Below are positions 52,854 to 61,796 of a stretch of 64,000 bases of DNA, piece by piece. Every line of letters begins with the position of its first letter. Position 1 is the first letter of the stretch. The notes beneath the pieces were generated by a model that did not search any database, was not told the origin of the DNA, and was given only the letters and a program-made list of their open reading frames with translations. Source of the stretch: Flavobacteriales bacterium (lineage in GTDB: Bacteria > Bacteroidota > Bacteroidia > Flavobacteriales_F > PHOS-HE28); NCBI GenBank assembly GCA_016699575.1, contig CP064979.1, positions 2,480,001 to 2,544,000 on the forward strand. The letters are read 5' to 3'. The position numbers were made by a program, and so were the translations under genes.

Positions 52854-53968
52854 ACGTGGGCCACGCGTACACCATCCTCCTCGGCTTCCTCACGGCATTG
52901 GTGGTGGTGCTCTTCACCATGCCCAGCCTCATCAAGGTGGCGCGCATGAAGCACCTGGTGGACGAGCCCGGCGATGCGCGGAAGCTGCACCGGCGCAGCG
53001 TGCCCACCATCGGGGGCATCATCATTTTCGCAGCGGTGCTGTTCTCTTTCGCGTTGTGGTTCCCCGGCTCTGGGCAGTTGAAGCTGCCCGATCTCGGATA
53101 CAAACCGATGTACGGTGCCATGGGGCTCTATTACAAGCAGTTCAAGTACATCATCGCCGCCATGGTGCTGCTGTTCTTCATCGGCGTGAAGGACGACATC
53201 ATCGGCTTCAGCCCGGTGAAGAAGCTGGTGGGCCACATGATCGTGGGCTACATCCTGGTGATGATGGCCGACATCCGCATCACCAGTATGCACGGCATCT
53301 TCAACGTGTACGACCTGCCGCGCCCGTTCAGCATTGCCTTCAGCTTCTTCGTGTACGTGGTGCTGGTGAACGCCATCAACCTCATCGACGGTGTGGACGG
53401 TCTGGCGGCGGGCATCGGTACCATCTGCGCGTCGGCCTTCGGCTGCTGGTTCTTCCTGGCCGGCGATGTGCCGCTGGCCTTGCTGAGCGCGGTGCTTGCC
53501 GGGGCACTGCTCGGCTTCCTCGTCTTCAACTACAACCCCGCCCGCATCTTCATGGGCGACAGCGGTTCGCTCATCATCGGTGCCATACTGGCGGTGCTGG
53601 CCATGAACCTCGTGGATCACGATATCACGCGGCTTCCGCCGTGGCTGCGCCGCGTGCCCACGCCGCTCTTCGTCATGGGCGTGCTGGCCTATCCGCTGGT
53701 GGACACGTTCCGCGTGTTCGTGAGCCGCGCTGCGCGGGGCATCAGTCCGTTCGCGGCCGATAAGAACCACATCCACCACCGCCTGATGGCTCACGGGCTG
53801 GGGCACCGCGGCACCACGCTGGTGCTCTATTGCTATGCCGTCTTCATCGCCCTGGTCAGCCTGCTCACACGCGACATTGCCCCCACCAAGGGGCTGCTGC
53901 TGCTGGGCAGCACGGCGTTCTTCGTGGCCATGCTGCCGTTCTTCATACCGGTGAGGGAGAAAACGTGA
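52850..53968 (+). CDS. MraY/WecA-type undecaprenyl-phosphate glycosyl-1-phosphate transferase
   Basis: 372 residues, start TTG at 52850 or GTG at 52856. About eleven membrane helices. Family motifs: DEPGDARKLHRRSVPTIGGI (substrate-binding Lys/Asp region), FIGVKDDIIGFSPVKKLVGH (DD motif), NAINLIDGVDGLAAGIGTI (catalytic Asp), FNYNPARIFMGDSGSLIIGA and DKNHIHHRLMAHGLGHRGT (HIHH motif). Attaches GlcNAc-1-P or a similar sugar to undecaprenyl phosphate, starting polysaccharide or teichoic-like synthesis. It is sandwiched between two Wzi-type genes, with 4 nt overlap upstream. The next gene begins 71 nt later. Confidence 0.95.
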   Translation: MNVGHAYTILLGFLTALVVVLFTMPSLIKVARMKHLVDEPGDARKLHRRSVPTIGGIIIFAAVLFSFALWFPGSGQLKLPDLGYKPMYGAMGLYYKQFKYIIAAMVLLFFIGVKDDIIGFSPVKKLVGHMIVGYILVMMADIRITSMHGIFNVYDLPRPFSIAFSFFVYVVLVNAINLIDGVDGLAAGIGTICASAFGCWFFLAGDVPLALLSAVLAGALLGFLVFNYNPARIFMGDSGSLIIGAILAVLAMNLVDHDITRLPPWLRRVPTPLFVMGVLAYPLVDTFRVFVSRAARGISPFAADKNHIHHRLMAHGLGHRGTTLVLYCYAVFIALVSLLTRDIAPTKGLLLLGSTAFFVAMLPFFIPVREKT

Positions 53969-53981
53969 TGATGAAGCGAGG

Positions 53982-54018
53982 ACCTCACCCCCGGCCCCTC
54001 TCCAAAGCAGAGGGGAGG
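53982..54018. repeat. CCTCACCCCCGGCCCCTCTCC palindromic repeat between two capsule genes
   Basis: Same dispersed element as in metH (38536). Located in the gap before the second Wzi gene; with an upstream start at 53968 or 53971 it would be read in frame (GPHPRPLSKAEGRN). Confidence 0.75.
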
Positions 54019-54039
54019 AATGCGCCGCGCATTGGACCA

Positions 54040-55674
54040 ATGGACCTGAGGTGCATTTCTCTGCGTCTCTGCGTGATCATCGCTTCACTCTCCGCGCTGC
54101 GTGCCATCGCCCAGCCCGCCACATTGCCGTTGAGCCGCGTTGTGGAAGCGCCCTTCGCGGCGGCCGCGCACGAGCGCAACAGTGGCCTGCACACGGCGGT
54201 GCGGCCTTATATGATCAGCGACCTGCGCGCGTTGCCCGGTGGCGACACGTTGCTGATGGCGCCTGCGCTGAAGATGCGCGGGCTCTGGGGCAGGGGTCTC
54301 TTCGATACCACGGCAACCGGATGGCGTTGGCGCGGTGGCCCTTTAGTGGACGCAACCGCCGGTGCCGACTTCGGCAGCAATGAACCCCTGACCTGGCGAG
54401 GCGGCGCAGGCGGATGGCTGGAAGCCGACCCCGCCAAGCGTTGGAGCCTGCACTTGGATGGACAAGGGTGGGTAGAGAACTGGAGCGATTACCTGGACGG
54501 CCTGGTGGACGCGCAACAGGTGAGCCCCGGCGAGGGCTACGCATACGGCGATGGCACCGCCAAACTGCACTACGACTGGAACGGCTGGGTGAACTACACC
54601 CCGGACGACGCCTTCACGCTTTCGCTTGGCCGCGGCAAGAACTTCTTCGGCGAAGGGCACCGCTCGCTCTTCCTCAGCGACAATGCGGGCAGCTATCCCT
54701 TCTTCCGCATCAATACCGCCTTCTGGAAGGTGAAGTACACCAACCTCTTCACCATGCTGGACGACATACGCGGCTCCGACGGCGACCCGGCGAGCTACAC
54801 CCGCAAGTTCGCCAGCTTCCACTATCTCAGTTGGAACGCGCTCAAATGGCTCAACATCGGCTTCTTCGAAGGTGTGGTATGGCAGGGCGCTGACAAGAAA
54901 TTCCCGCGGGGCTTCGATATCAACTACCTGAACCCGGTGGTGTTCTACCGCCCGGTGGAATACAGCCAGGGCAGCGGGGACAACGCGTTGCTCGGCTTCG
55001 CCATCAACATCAGGCCCGGCAAGCGCAGTCTGGTGTACACTCAAGTGACGCTCGACGAATTCCTGATGGACAACGTGCGCGCTGGCAACGGCTGGTTCGG
55101 CAACAAGCAGGCGTTCCAGCTCGGCATTGTGGCCTACGAAGCGTTCGGCGCGAAGACCTTGACGGTGCGCACCGAGTTCAATTACGTGCGGCCCTTCGTT
55201 TACACGCACAGCGATAGCCGACAGAACTATGCGCATGCCGGACAGGCACTGGCGCATCCTTACGGCAGCAACTTCCGGGAAGCCCTGGCCCGTGTGGAAT
55301 GGCGCAAGCACCGCTGGAGCGCGCACCTGCACGCCAGCATGGCCACCATGGGGCAGGATACCGGTCTTTACAGTTGGGGCAACAACATCTTCCGCCCGGA
55401 GAGCGACCGCCCCGTGCGCGATGCCGATGGGCGCCTGGAGAACTTCGGGTTCTACCTGGCCGACCCCGTTGAAACCACGGTGCTATTCGCCGAGCTGGGC
55501 GGTTCGTGGGAAGTGGACCCGCGCAGCGGCCTGCGCGTGGAAGCCGTGTACACATTTCGCAGTTGGCAGCCCACAGGCCTCAGCAACCAGGTGACCAATT
55601 GGGTGCGCATCGGCATCAGCACCAATCTTCGGCAGCGGTATTACGACCAGGCGGTGCGCTACGTGCTTCCCTGA
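54040..55674 (+). CDS. Capsule assembly Wzi family outer-membrane protein (second copy)
   Basis: 544 residues from ATG at 54040. The signal peptide reads MDLRCISLRLCVIIASLSAL, in which CISLRLCVI is encoded by TTTCTCTGCGTCTCTGCGTG, a fragment of the dispersed CTCTGCG repeat, so part of the export signal is repeat-derived. Body: Wzi/capsule barrel (TLSLGRGKNFFGEGHRSLFL SDNAGSYPFFRI, FDINYLNPVVFYRPVEY) to a C-terminal aromatic strand (NWVRIGISTNLRQRYYDQAV). Function: surface anchoring of polysaccharide, as for 51267. ATG codons at 53968 and 53971 are in frame but run through the palindrome; 54040 is preferred. Confidence 0.88.
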   Translation: MDLRCISLRLCVIIASLSALRAIAQPATLPLSRVVEAPFAAAAHERNSGLHTAVRPYMISDLRALPGGDTLLMAPALKMRGLWGRGLFDTTATGWRWRGGPLVDATAGADFGSNEPLTWRGGAGGWLEADPAKRWSLHLDGQGWVENWSDYLDGLVDAQQVSPGEGYAYGDGTAKLHYDWNGWVNYTPDDAFTLSLGRGKNFFGEGHRSLFLSDNAGSYPFFRINTAFWKVKYTNLFTMLDDIRGSDGDPASYTRKFASFHYLSWNALKWLNIGFFEGVVWQGADKKFPRGFDINYLNPVVFYRPVEYSQGSGDNALLGFAINIRPGKRSLVYTQVTLDEFLMDNVRAGNGWFGNKQAFQLGIVAYEAFGAKTLTVRTEFNYVRPFVYTHSDSRQNYAHAGQALAHPYGSNFREALARVEWRKHRWSAHLHASMATMGQDTGLYSWGNNIFRPESDRPVRDADGRLENFGFYLADPVETTVLFAELGGSWEVDPRSGLRVEAVYTFRSWQPTGLSNQVTNWVRIGISTNLRQRYYDQAVRYVLP

Positions 55675-55689
55675 CCGGTTCTGCTTGGT

Positions 55690-56574
55690 TCATTCCGCCC
55701 CCAGCAGCTTACGCGCTTCCTCCAGCCCGGCCCTAGCTTTGGCGCTGAGCACCGGTGTGCGCAGGTCCATGGCCTCCAATTGTTCGCGCACGAGTTGCGC
55801 CACGATAGCGCGGGTTTCCCACTGCTCGTCGGCAGGCACGATGAACCACGGCGCGTGCTGTGCGGCAGTGGCGCCGATGGCTTCTTCGTAGGCCTGCATG
55901 TAGGCGTCCCAATGGCCGCGCTCGTGCACGTCGCCCACGCTGAATTTCCAGTTCTTCTTCGGGTCATCGAGCCGTTCCATGAAGCGTTCCTTCTGTGCAT
56001 CGCGGCCCATGCGCAGGTGGAACTTCATGATGGTGATGCCTTGCGCGGCCACGTGCTCCTCAAAGTTGCGGATGCTCTCGAAGCGCTTTTTCCAGAACGG
56101 CGCGGTAGCATCCTTCGCATCGTTGACGCCTGGGATCTTCTGGCCGATGAGGTATTCGGGGTGCACGCGCACCACCAGCACTTCCTCGTAATGGCTGCGG
56201 TTGTGTATGCCGATCATGCCGCGCTGTGGCATGGCGGTGCCGTGGCGCCACAGGAAATTGTGCGCGAGTTCCTCGGCGCTGGGCGCTTTGAAGTTCCAAA
56301 CGCGGATGCCGGCCGGGCTCACGCCGCTGAACACGTGCTTGGCACAGCTGTCCTTGCCGCTGGCATCCATCGCTTGGAAGATGAGGAGCAGGGTGTGGCG
56401 GTCGTCCACGTAGAGCTTTTCCTGCAGCTCCACGATGCGTTCGCGCTCCTCGGTCACGATCTTCTTCAGGTCGTCCTTGGAAGGTTTGTCCTGGAGACGG
56501 GTCGCGAAATCGGCAAGCCGGATGGCACCTTGCTTGCGCACGGTGAAGCGGGGGTCGGACAGGAGGGAGGGCAT
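55690..56574 (-). CDS. ppk2: Polyphosphate kinase 2 family protein
   Basis: 294 residues from ATG at 56574 (MPSLLSDPRFTVRKQGAIRL). PPK2 motifs: Walker A LLIFQAMDASGKDSCAKHVF (usually FQGMDAAGKDGTIKHV, so Gly is replaced by Ala and Ala by Ser), DLKKIVTEERERIVELQEKL, lid-like RSHYEEVLVVRVHPEYL, HLRMGRDAQKERFMERLDDP KKNWKFS. Transfers phosphate between polyphosphate and nucleoside phosphates. Cytosolic. The variation near Walker A is at non-catalytic positions, so activity is expected. Divergent from the 1244-residue gene. Confidence 0.95.
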   Translation of the reverse strand: MPSLLSDPRFTVRKQGAIRLADFATRLQDKPSKDDLKKIVTEERERIVELQEKLYVDDRHTLLLIFQAMDASGKDSCAKHVFSGVSPAGIRVWNFKAPSAEELAHNFLWRHGTAMPQRGMIGIHNRSHYEEVLVVRVHPEYLIGQKIPGVNDAKDATAPFWKKRFESIRNFEEHVAAQGITIMKFHLRMGRDAQKERFMERLDDPKKNWKFSVGDVHERGHWDAYMQAYEEAIGATAAQHAPWFIVPADEQWETRAIVAQLVREQLEAMDLRTPVLSAKARAGLEEARKLLGAE

Positions 56575-56655
56575 GGCGTCAAAAGTGCGTGTTGCCCGTT
56601 CAACATCCGTGTAAAAATCCGTCCATGAACAAGGTCGCGCCAACGACGGATCATC

Positions 56656-56662
56656 TAGTTTG
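56656..56662 (+). promoter_or_regulatory. TAGTTTG -7-like element
   Basis: TAGTTTG approximates TAnnTTTG (one base short) and lies 21 nt before the ATG at 56684. Confidence 0.35.
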
Positions 56663-56683
56663 GTCGATGAACAAGCATTGTCC

Positions 56684-59600
56684 ATGTCACTATCGTTCCG
56701 CTGGTTGATGCCGGCCGGGTTGGTGCTCGCCACCAGCGCCACAGGTCAAATGGTGAACATCGGGCTCTACCCGACCGCGGTTCCCGACAGTTTCGAGGTG
56801 CGCATGGTGGCCACTGCTGGTAGCTATGGCGCGCTGCTGAACGCCTCTTTCACCGTGCGCTGGGAAGACAGCGCCGGGGGAAACATCACCAGCGCCGACC
56901 TGGCGAGCGATTGCGCGGCGTACAACTTTTTTTCCAGCGGTGGTGTGGTGGTGGACGGTGGCTACCGCTACTTCACGTTCTTCATCTTCTCCTTGGAGGC
57001 GATGGGGATCACCTGTCCCATCACCACGTTGGAGGAGCCCATCGGAGGGTTCCGCATCACCGGCCTGAACGGTTGCCGGAACGTACGCTTGGTGAACGAC
57101 GCCTTCACGTTCAACAACAACCGCGACTACTACATGTCAGTTGGCGGAATGCCGTACACGGGTTTCATCACCACCGGTGCGTATGCCTCCGGTGCATGCC
57201 CACCGTGCACACCGCCACAGATCACCAGTGCAAGTGCCACAGGAGCTGGCTGCTTGGTGGATCCAGTGGTGGTGGCCGCAACGGCCACTGGCACGGCCCC
57301 AGCCTTCCAGTGGTTCGGGCAGGCCCACAACTATGTGCTGAGCCCATACGCCACTGACGTGCTGCCCGATGCGTTCGATGCACCGTACATGCTACTGGTG
57401 ATCAACGATTGCGGGATCGATACCGCCGAGGTGCCGGTAGCCTTCGATACGACCAACTGCACACCCCCGGACATCCAGGGCATTGCCTGGGCGCCGTGGG
57501 GCTGCAATGGGATCACCCTCTCAGCAACCGTGACCGGCGCAGGCAACTGCGCCTACTATGATTGGACCGGCCCCGGCGCAACGTCGAACGGGCAGACGTT
57601 CACCAACGTGAACAATTATGATCCGGGCGTGTTCCAATTGGTGGTGACCAATGCATGCGGCACCGACAGTGCTCGGTTGGAGATCCTTCCCGATTCGACC
57701 GGCTGCAACACACCGGTGATCAGCAGTATCGTTTCGTCAGCATTGGGTTGCGCACCGGGCACCATCATGTTGCAGGCGCAGGTGAGCAATGCACTGCCTT
57801 GCCCCACCTACACTTGGACGGGTCCGGTGGCAGTGCCTGATGGTGCTGCATCCGCAACGGTGAACAATGCAGTACCGGGCACCTACCAATTGATCGTTAC
57901 CAACGTGTGCGGTAGCGATACCCTCAGTGTGGTGGTGGATCTGGACACCACAGCGTGTACGAGTGCCCCGGAGATACTGGGCATTTCCACTTCCGGCATT
58001 GGATGCCCGGGCAGCTCCATGACGTTGCAAGCGAACGTGGTGGCCAATGGTGATTGCGTGTACCATACATGGACGGGGCCGGTGGCCGTGCCCGATGGGT
58101 CGGCGACAGCGGTGGTGAACAACCCGATGACCGGCCTCTACCAACTGGTGGCCAGCAACGGATGCGGCGCTGATACAATGGCGTTGGACATTGCACCGGA
58201 CACGGCGGGTTGTGAGAAACCTGTGATCCAATCCATCAGCGCCTCTGTCCTCGGGTGCCCAGGCGACCCATTGACCCTGCAAGCCACTACGATCAACGGA
58301 GGTCCGTGCCCGCAATACATCTGGACGGGCCCGCAGGGCATGCCCGATGGCGCACCCATCAGCATCGGCAACACTGGACTGCCGGGCACCTACCAAGTGG
58401 TGATGAGCAACGCATGTGGTAGCGACACGGCTACCATCACCGTGGCATTGGACACATCGGCTTGCGTGCCGCCCGTCATTGATGGCATTACGTGGACGCC
58501 CCAGTACGGATGCAACAGCAACGTCATCGTGCAGGCGCAGGTGAGCAACGGCGGCCCTTGTCCGCAATACGCTTGGGTGACGCCGCATTTCAACACGAAC
58601 TTGCCCGTTGCAGGTGGCCCGCCCGGTGGCTACCAATTGGTGGTGAGCAATGCCTGCGGAACGGACACGGCCTGGGTGAACGTGCCCGACTATCCTGACA
58701 CCGCCGCCTGCGTGCCGCCCACCATCCTCAGTATCAGCCCCGCTTCGTTCTGCGGCAGTGGTGCTGTGAATCTCTCGGCCAGTATAGCCAACAGCACACC
58801 ATGCCCCAGCTATGCATGGACAGGTCCCAACGGCTTTCATCCGCACACCTCGATGCCCTTCCTGCAGCCCCCGGTGCCTGGCACTTACCAATTGATCTTC
58901 AGCAATGCCTGCGGAAGCGACACACTGGCGGTGGACATCCTGCCGGACACCGTGGGATGCCAGCCACCGCAGATCACAAGTTTCACGTACGACCCGCCGG
59001 GTTGCACCCCGGGCAACGTTACCCTTCATCTGGAGGTGGACACGGTGGCCTGGTGCACGCAGGTGCAGTGGTCCATTGCGGACGGCACGTTCACGGGGCC
59101 CTACCAACCGCAGATCTCCTTCAACGGTGGAGCGGACACATACAGTGTATTGGTCATCAACAGCTGTGGCGCAGACAGTGCAACTGTGCAGGTGTTCGGC
59201 AGCGACACGGTGGGCTGCGTGCCACCGGCCATCGACACCTTGATGGCCAGCGGCCCCATATGCGCTGGCGACACCCTGAACATGTCGGCGATGGTGACCG
59301 GCAGCCCGACGTGCATGAACTACGACTGGTCGGGCCCAATGACAATGCCCGATGGTGCGCCGTACGTGCAGGTCATCACAAACCCCAACACGACCGGCAG
59401 TACGTACACCCTTACGGTGAGCAATCCGTGCGGTACGGCCACCGCGTCCATCACTGCCGAAGTGATCGCTGTGGTGAGCCCAGGGTCTTCATTGGTCTGC
59501 AGCGCGGACAGCGCCTTCAGCCTGAACGATCGGCTGGGCTTTCACGTGCCCGGAGGGGTGTGGCTGCACGATGGCGCGCTGCACAGCGGGTGGTACGATC

Positions 59601-60418
59601 CTGCCAACGACACCACCGGCACGTACTACTATCAGGACCCGAGCGGCCTCGGGTGTCCCGATGTAGCGGTGGGCGTTTATTGGCAACCCTCCATAAGCCT
59701 TGGTACCGCAGGCACTATCACGGTGTGCAGTGCCGACCCAGCGTTCGACCTCTTCAGCGTGCTTGGAGGCAACCCCGATCCAGGCGGCTATTGGACCCAG
59801 GGCTTGGCATTGGTCAGTCCCATATACGATCCGCCCACCAACTCACCTGGCACCCGCTTCTATCGGCACAACTCACTTTGCGCTTCTGGGACGGCTACAC
59901 CGGTTACTGTGGCCGAGATCCTTGCCGAAGCCTGGTTCGCGGATGTGGACGGCGATGGCTTGGGCGACCCGGGCCAAGGGCAACTCGCCTGCGATCAACC
60001 GGTCGGTTGGGTGATCAACAGCGACGACGTGTGCCCGCTTACCGCTGACACATTGGGCACGCCATGTGACGACGGCCAGTTCTGGACCTACAACGACGCC
60101 ATCGACACAACCTGTGCGTGCACCGGTGAATTGGCGCTGGCCGTTGATCCGCTTGCCGATGATGCAGTGTGGCAACTATGGCCCAACCCGAACAACGGCG
60201 AAGAGTTCCGTTTGAGCGCCAACGGCTTGATCGACGGCAAGGCTATGTTGCTTGTGCACGACCTGATCGGAAACCTCGTGATGCATCGCGAGCTGGCGGT
60301 CGTCCATGGTTCACTGAACGCCACCATCCATGCGCACGGCGCATTGGCGCAGGGTGTGTACGATGTGCGGTTGCACTGTAGTGGCGCTGTGCTCGCGCAG
60401 CGTATGGTGGTGCAATAG
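56684..60418 (+). CDS. Large Ig-repeat T9SS cargo protein
   Basis: 1244 residues with signal peptide (LMPAGLVLATSATGQMVN). Residues about 20-165 resemble a PEP-CTERM/choice-of-anchor-like beta domain. About eight to nine tandem Ig-like units of roughly 80-85 residues follow, each ending in D.AGC..P.I..I..S..GC, with (Y/H)TWTGP.AVPDGSA..VNN, YQLVVSN.CGTDT in every copy. After about residue 940 the repeats diverge (SSLVCSADSAFSLNDRLGFH). The last 70 residues (LWPNPNNGEEFRLSANGL ... LAQGVYDVRLHCSGAVLAQRMVVQ) are a type A sorting domain. Surface-exposed adhesin- or stalk-like protein is the best inference. Confidence 0.88.
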   Translation: MSLSFRWLMPAGLVLATSATGQMVNIGLYPTAVPDSFEVRMVATAGSYGALLNASFTVRWEDSAGGNITSADLASDCAAYNFFSSGGVVVDGGYRYFTFFIFSLEAMGITCPITTLEEPIGGFRITGLNGCRNVRLVNDAFTFNNNRDYYMSVGGMPYTGFITTGAYASGACPPCTPPQITSASATGAGCLVDPVVVAATATGTAPAFQWFGQAHNYVLSPYATDVLPDAFDAPYMLLVINDCGIDTAEVPVAFDTTNCTPPDIQGIAWAPWGCNGITLSATVTGAGNCAYYDWTGPGATSNGQTFTNVNNYDPGVFQLVVTNACGTDSARLEILPDSTGCNTPVISSIVSSALGCAPGTIMLQAQVSNALPCPTYTWTGPVAVPDGAASATVNNAVPGTYQLIVTNVCGSDTLSVVVDLDTTACTSAPEILGISTSGIGCPGSSMTLQANVVANGDCVYHTWTGPVAVPDGSATAVVNNPMTGLYQLVASNGCGADTMALDIAPDTAGCEKPVIQSISASVLGCPGDPLTLQATTINGGPCPQYIWTGPQGMPDGAPISIGNTGLPGTYQVVMSNACGSDTATITVALDTSACVPPVIDGITWTPQYGCNSNVIVQAQVSNGGPCPQYAWVTPHFNTNLPVAGGPPGGYQLVVSNACGTDTAWVNVPDYPDTAACVPPTILSISPASFCGSGAVNLSASIANSTPCPSYAWTGPNGFHPHTSMPFLQPPVPGTYQLIFSNACGSDTLAVDILPDTVGCQPPQITSFTYDPPGCTPGNVTLHLEVDTVAWCTQVQWSIADGTFTGPYQPQISFNGGADTYSVLVINSCGADSATVQVFGSDTVGCVPPAIDTLMASGPICAGDTLNMSAMVTGSPTCMNYDWSGPMTMPDGAPYVQVITNPNTTGSTYTLTVSNPCGTATASITAEVIAVVSPGSSLVCSADSAFSLNDRLGFHVPGGVWLHDGALHSGWYDPANDTTGTYYYQDPSGLGCPDVAVGVYWQPSISLGTAGTITVCSADPAFDLFSVLGGNPDPGGYWTQGLALVSPIYDPPTNSPGTRFYRHNSLCASGTATPVTVAEILAEAWFADVDGDGLGDPGQGQLACDQPVGWVINSDDVCPLTADTLGTPCDDGQFWTYNDAIDTTCACTGELALAVDPLADDAVWQLWPNPNNGEEFRLSANGLIDGKAMLLVHDLIGNLVMHRELAVVHGSLNATIHAHGALAQGVYDVRLHCSGAVLAQRMVVQ

Positions 60419-60444
60419 ACGGCCACCATTGCCGTTTCCCGGTC

Positions 60445-60975
60445 GTGCGCGGTAGGCTCATGGTCCCAGTATTCGTTGCGCTTGCCGTAGCCGGCTGTGT
60501 GCGGAGCGATCTGGCACCCGGGGTGAGCCCCGAGCGCATCAAGCGAGTTCAGCTCGGCATGACCACCGACGCAGTGGTCGGCACGCTCGGGCTGCCGCTC
60601 TCGGTGAACGCTGCGCTGCACGTGCATCAGGGTCACTGCCTTGGACTTTCGCGACCCACCGACCGCAGCGTTTCCCATGCCACGGAGATCCATGTGTTCC
60701 TGGACAGCATCTTCAACGCACCGCCGTGTTGCTCCGCCAGACGGCGAGAGCAGGAGGAAGGACGGTTCTCGCTGAACTATGCGCGCATGGTGGACAAGGA
60801 TGGCATCAGCCCCATGCTGTGGGTCCATTTCGACAAGACCGGTCATGTGGTGGAAGTGTATGCCCGGCTCAACAGCCGTGTCGCCTTCCGCGATGACGTG
60901 GGCATCTACCACTTGAACGCCAAGAGGCCCGTGCAGTGCGATCACGAACTGCTTGACAAGTACTTCTCGCCATGA
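60445..60975 (+). CDS. Hypothetical lipoprotein, BamE/SmpA-like N-terminal motif
   Basis: 176 residues from GTG at 60445 (ATG at 60460 would leave a signal without a basic n-region). Lipobox VFVALAVAGC with Cys at residue 18, then PERIKRVQLGMTTDAVVGTL GLPLSV, which follows the 'I..v..GMt..eV...lG.P' pattern of BamE/SmpA-type proteins. The rest has a Cys pair (PPCCSARRREQEEG) and no known domain. Outer-membrane or periplasmic lipoprotein; whether it works with the BAM complex is unknown. Confidence 0.7.
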   Translation: MRGRLMVPVFVALAVAGCVRSDLAPGVSPERIKRVQLGMTTDAVVGTLGLPLSVNAALHVHQGHCLGLSRPTDRSVSHATEIHVFLDSIFNAPPCCSARRREQEEGRFSLNYARMVDKDGISPMLWVHFDKTGHVVEVYARLNSRVAFRDDVGIYHLNAKRPVQCDHELLDKYFSP

Positions 60976-61010
60976 GCCGGACTGCGTGCAAGGCCGCTTA
61001 GCTTGGGTGC

Positions 61011-61163
61011 ATGGCACGGGGAAATCTCATTACTGCAGTGGTGGTGAACATCGCGCGGCTAGTGTTCCCCGGGAAGTCCAAGGTGCCCCGCTTCCTGCAA
61101 GTGCTCATCGTCATGGTGGTGGCGGCGCTGCTCACGGCGCTGATCGCTTGGGCGGGGGCGTAG
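61011..61163 (+). CDS. Small single-helix membrane protein, 50 residues
   Basis: MARGNLITAVVVNIARLVFP, then GKSKVPRFLQVLIVMVVAALLTALIAWAGA, stop TAG at 61161-61163. One basic N-terminal amphipathic stretch and a membrane helix (about 29-48). The TTAGCTTG element at 60998-61005 resembles a -7 box 6 nt upstream. The region 60976-61207 has no other gene on this strand. Too short to assign; alternatively a chance frame, but the composition is typical of a membrane peptide. Confidence 0.5.
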   Translation: MARGNLITAVVVNIARLVFPGKSKVPRFLQVLIVMVVAALLTALIAWAGA

Positions 61164-61207
61164 GGCTGGCGCCCCGGACGTGCGATCGATGGACGCCCAG
61201 CGAGAGC

Positions 61208-61582
61208 TCACCCCAATCTCCCCTCGTAAACGTAATTCACCACGCCTCCTTGTTGTGGGGCCTCATCGGCATTCACGGCGCGCCAGGTGCCCAGCTCGCG
61301 GCGGCTGCGCAGCCGTTGCTGGCACCGGAAGGTGATGAGGTGCTCTGTCGTGTGGCGCTCCAGCGGGTCGAGCCTTCGGTTGAGGAAAAGGATGTTCTCG
61401 ATGGACTTCACGTGGCGCTTGTGCTGCGCTTCGATCACCACTTCGGCCTGTTCGGTGGCGCCCAGACCGATGTTGCTGTGGTAGACGGGGCATACGCTGG
61501 CAATGCGCGCCAGCATGGCCTGCCACTCCACGTTGATCTCCGTGTAGGGCAGCGGGCGGTGTGATGCGATGGCGGTGGTCAT
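61208..61582 (-). CDS. Hypothetical protein
   Basis: 124 residues from ATG at 61582 (MTTAIASHRPLPYTEINVEW). Basic and Arg-rich: SIENILFLNRRLDPLERHTT, FRCQQRLRSRRELGTWRAVN, ending NYVYEGRLG. No signal peptide, no membrane helix. I do not recognise a family. The upstream ORF extension to 61846 is not conserved-looking and overlaps the next gene start. Confidence 0.55.
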   Translation of the reverse strand: MTTAIASHRPLPYTEINVEWQAMLARIASVCPVYHSNIGLGATEQAEVVIEAQHKRHVKSIENILFLNRRLDPLERHTTEHLITFRCQQRLRSRRELGTWRAVNADEAPQQGGVVNYVYEGRLG

Positions 61583-61796
61583 GGCGGAAAAACCGTCAAT
61601 GACGGCGCTAATAAGATATGTACCATTGGTGCTGTGCAGCACACGAATCCTTGTTGTGCGATGACCTAGGACGAGGCCACCCCATGGCCACATCAACACA
61701 TGGTCCCGCCCCGTGTCAGCCTTCCCATCCGCAGCCGCAACGGTCATGGGCTGCTTGGCCGCGTTGCCGCACATTCGCGGGCAGCAAACCACCCCC

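Noticed and set aside
52841..54040. 399-residue minus-strand open frame
   Set aside because: His/Asp/Glu-rich shadow of the WecA-type gene.
57800..58700. DNA-level tandem repeats as CRISPR or minisatellite
   Set aside because: These are codon-degenerate Ig-like repeats in a T9SS protein with no identical units.
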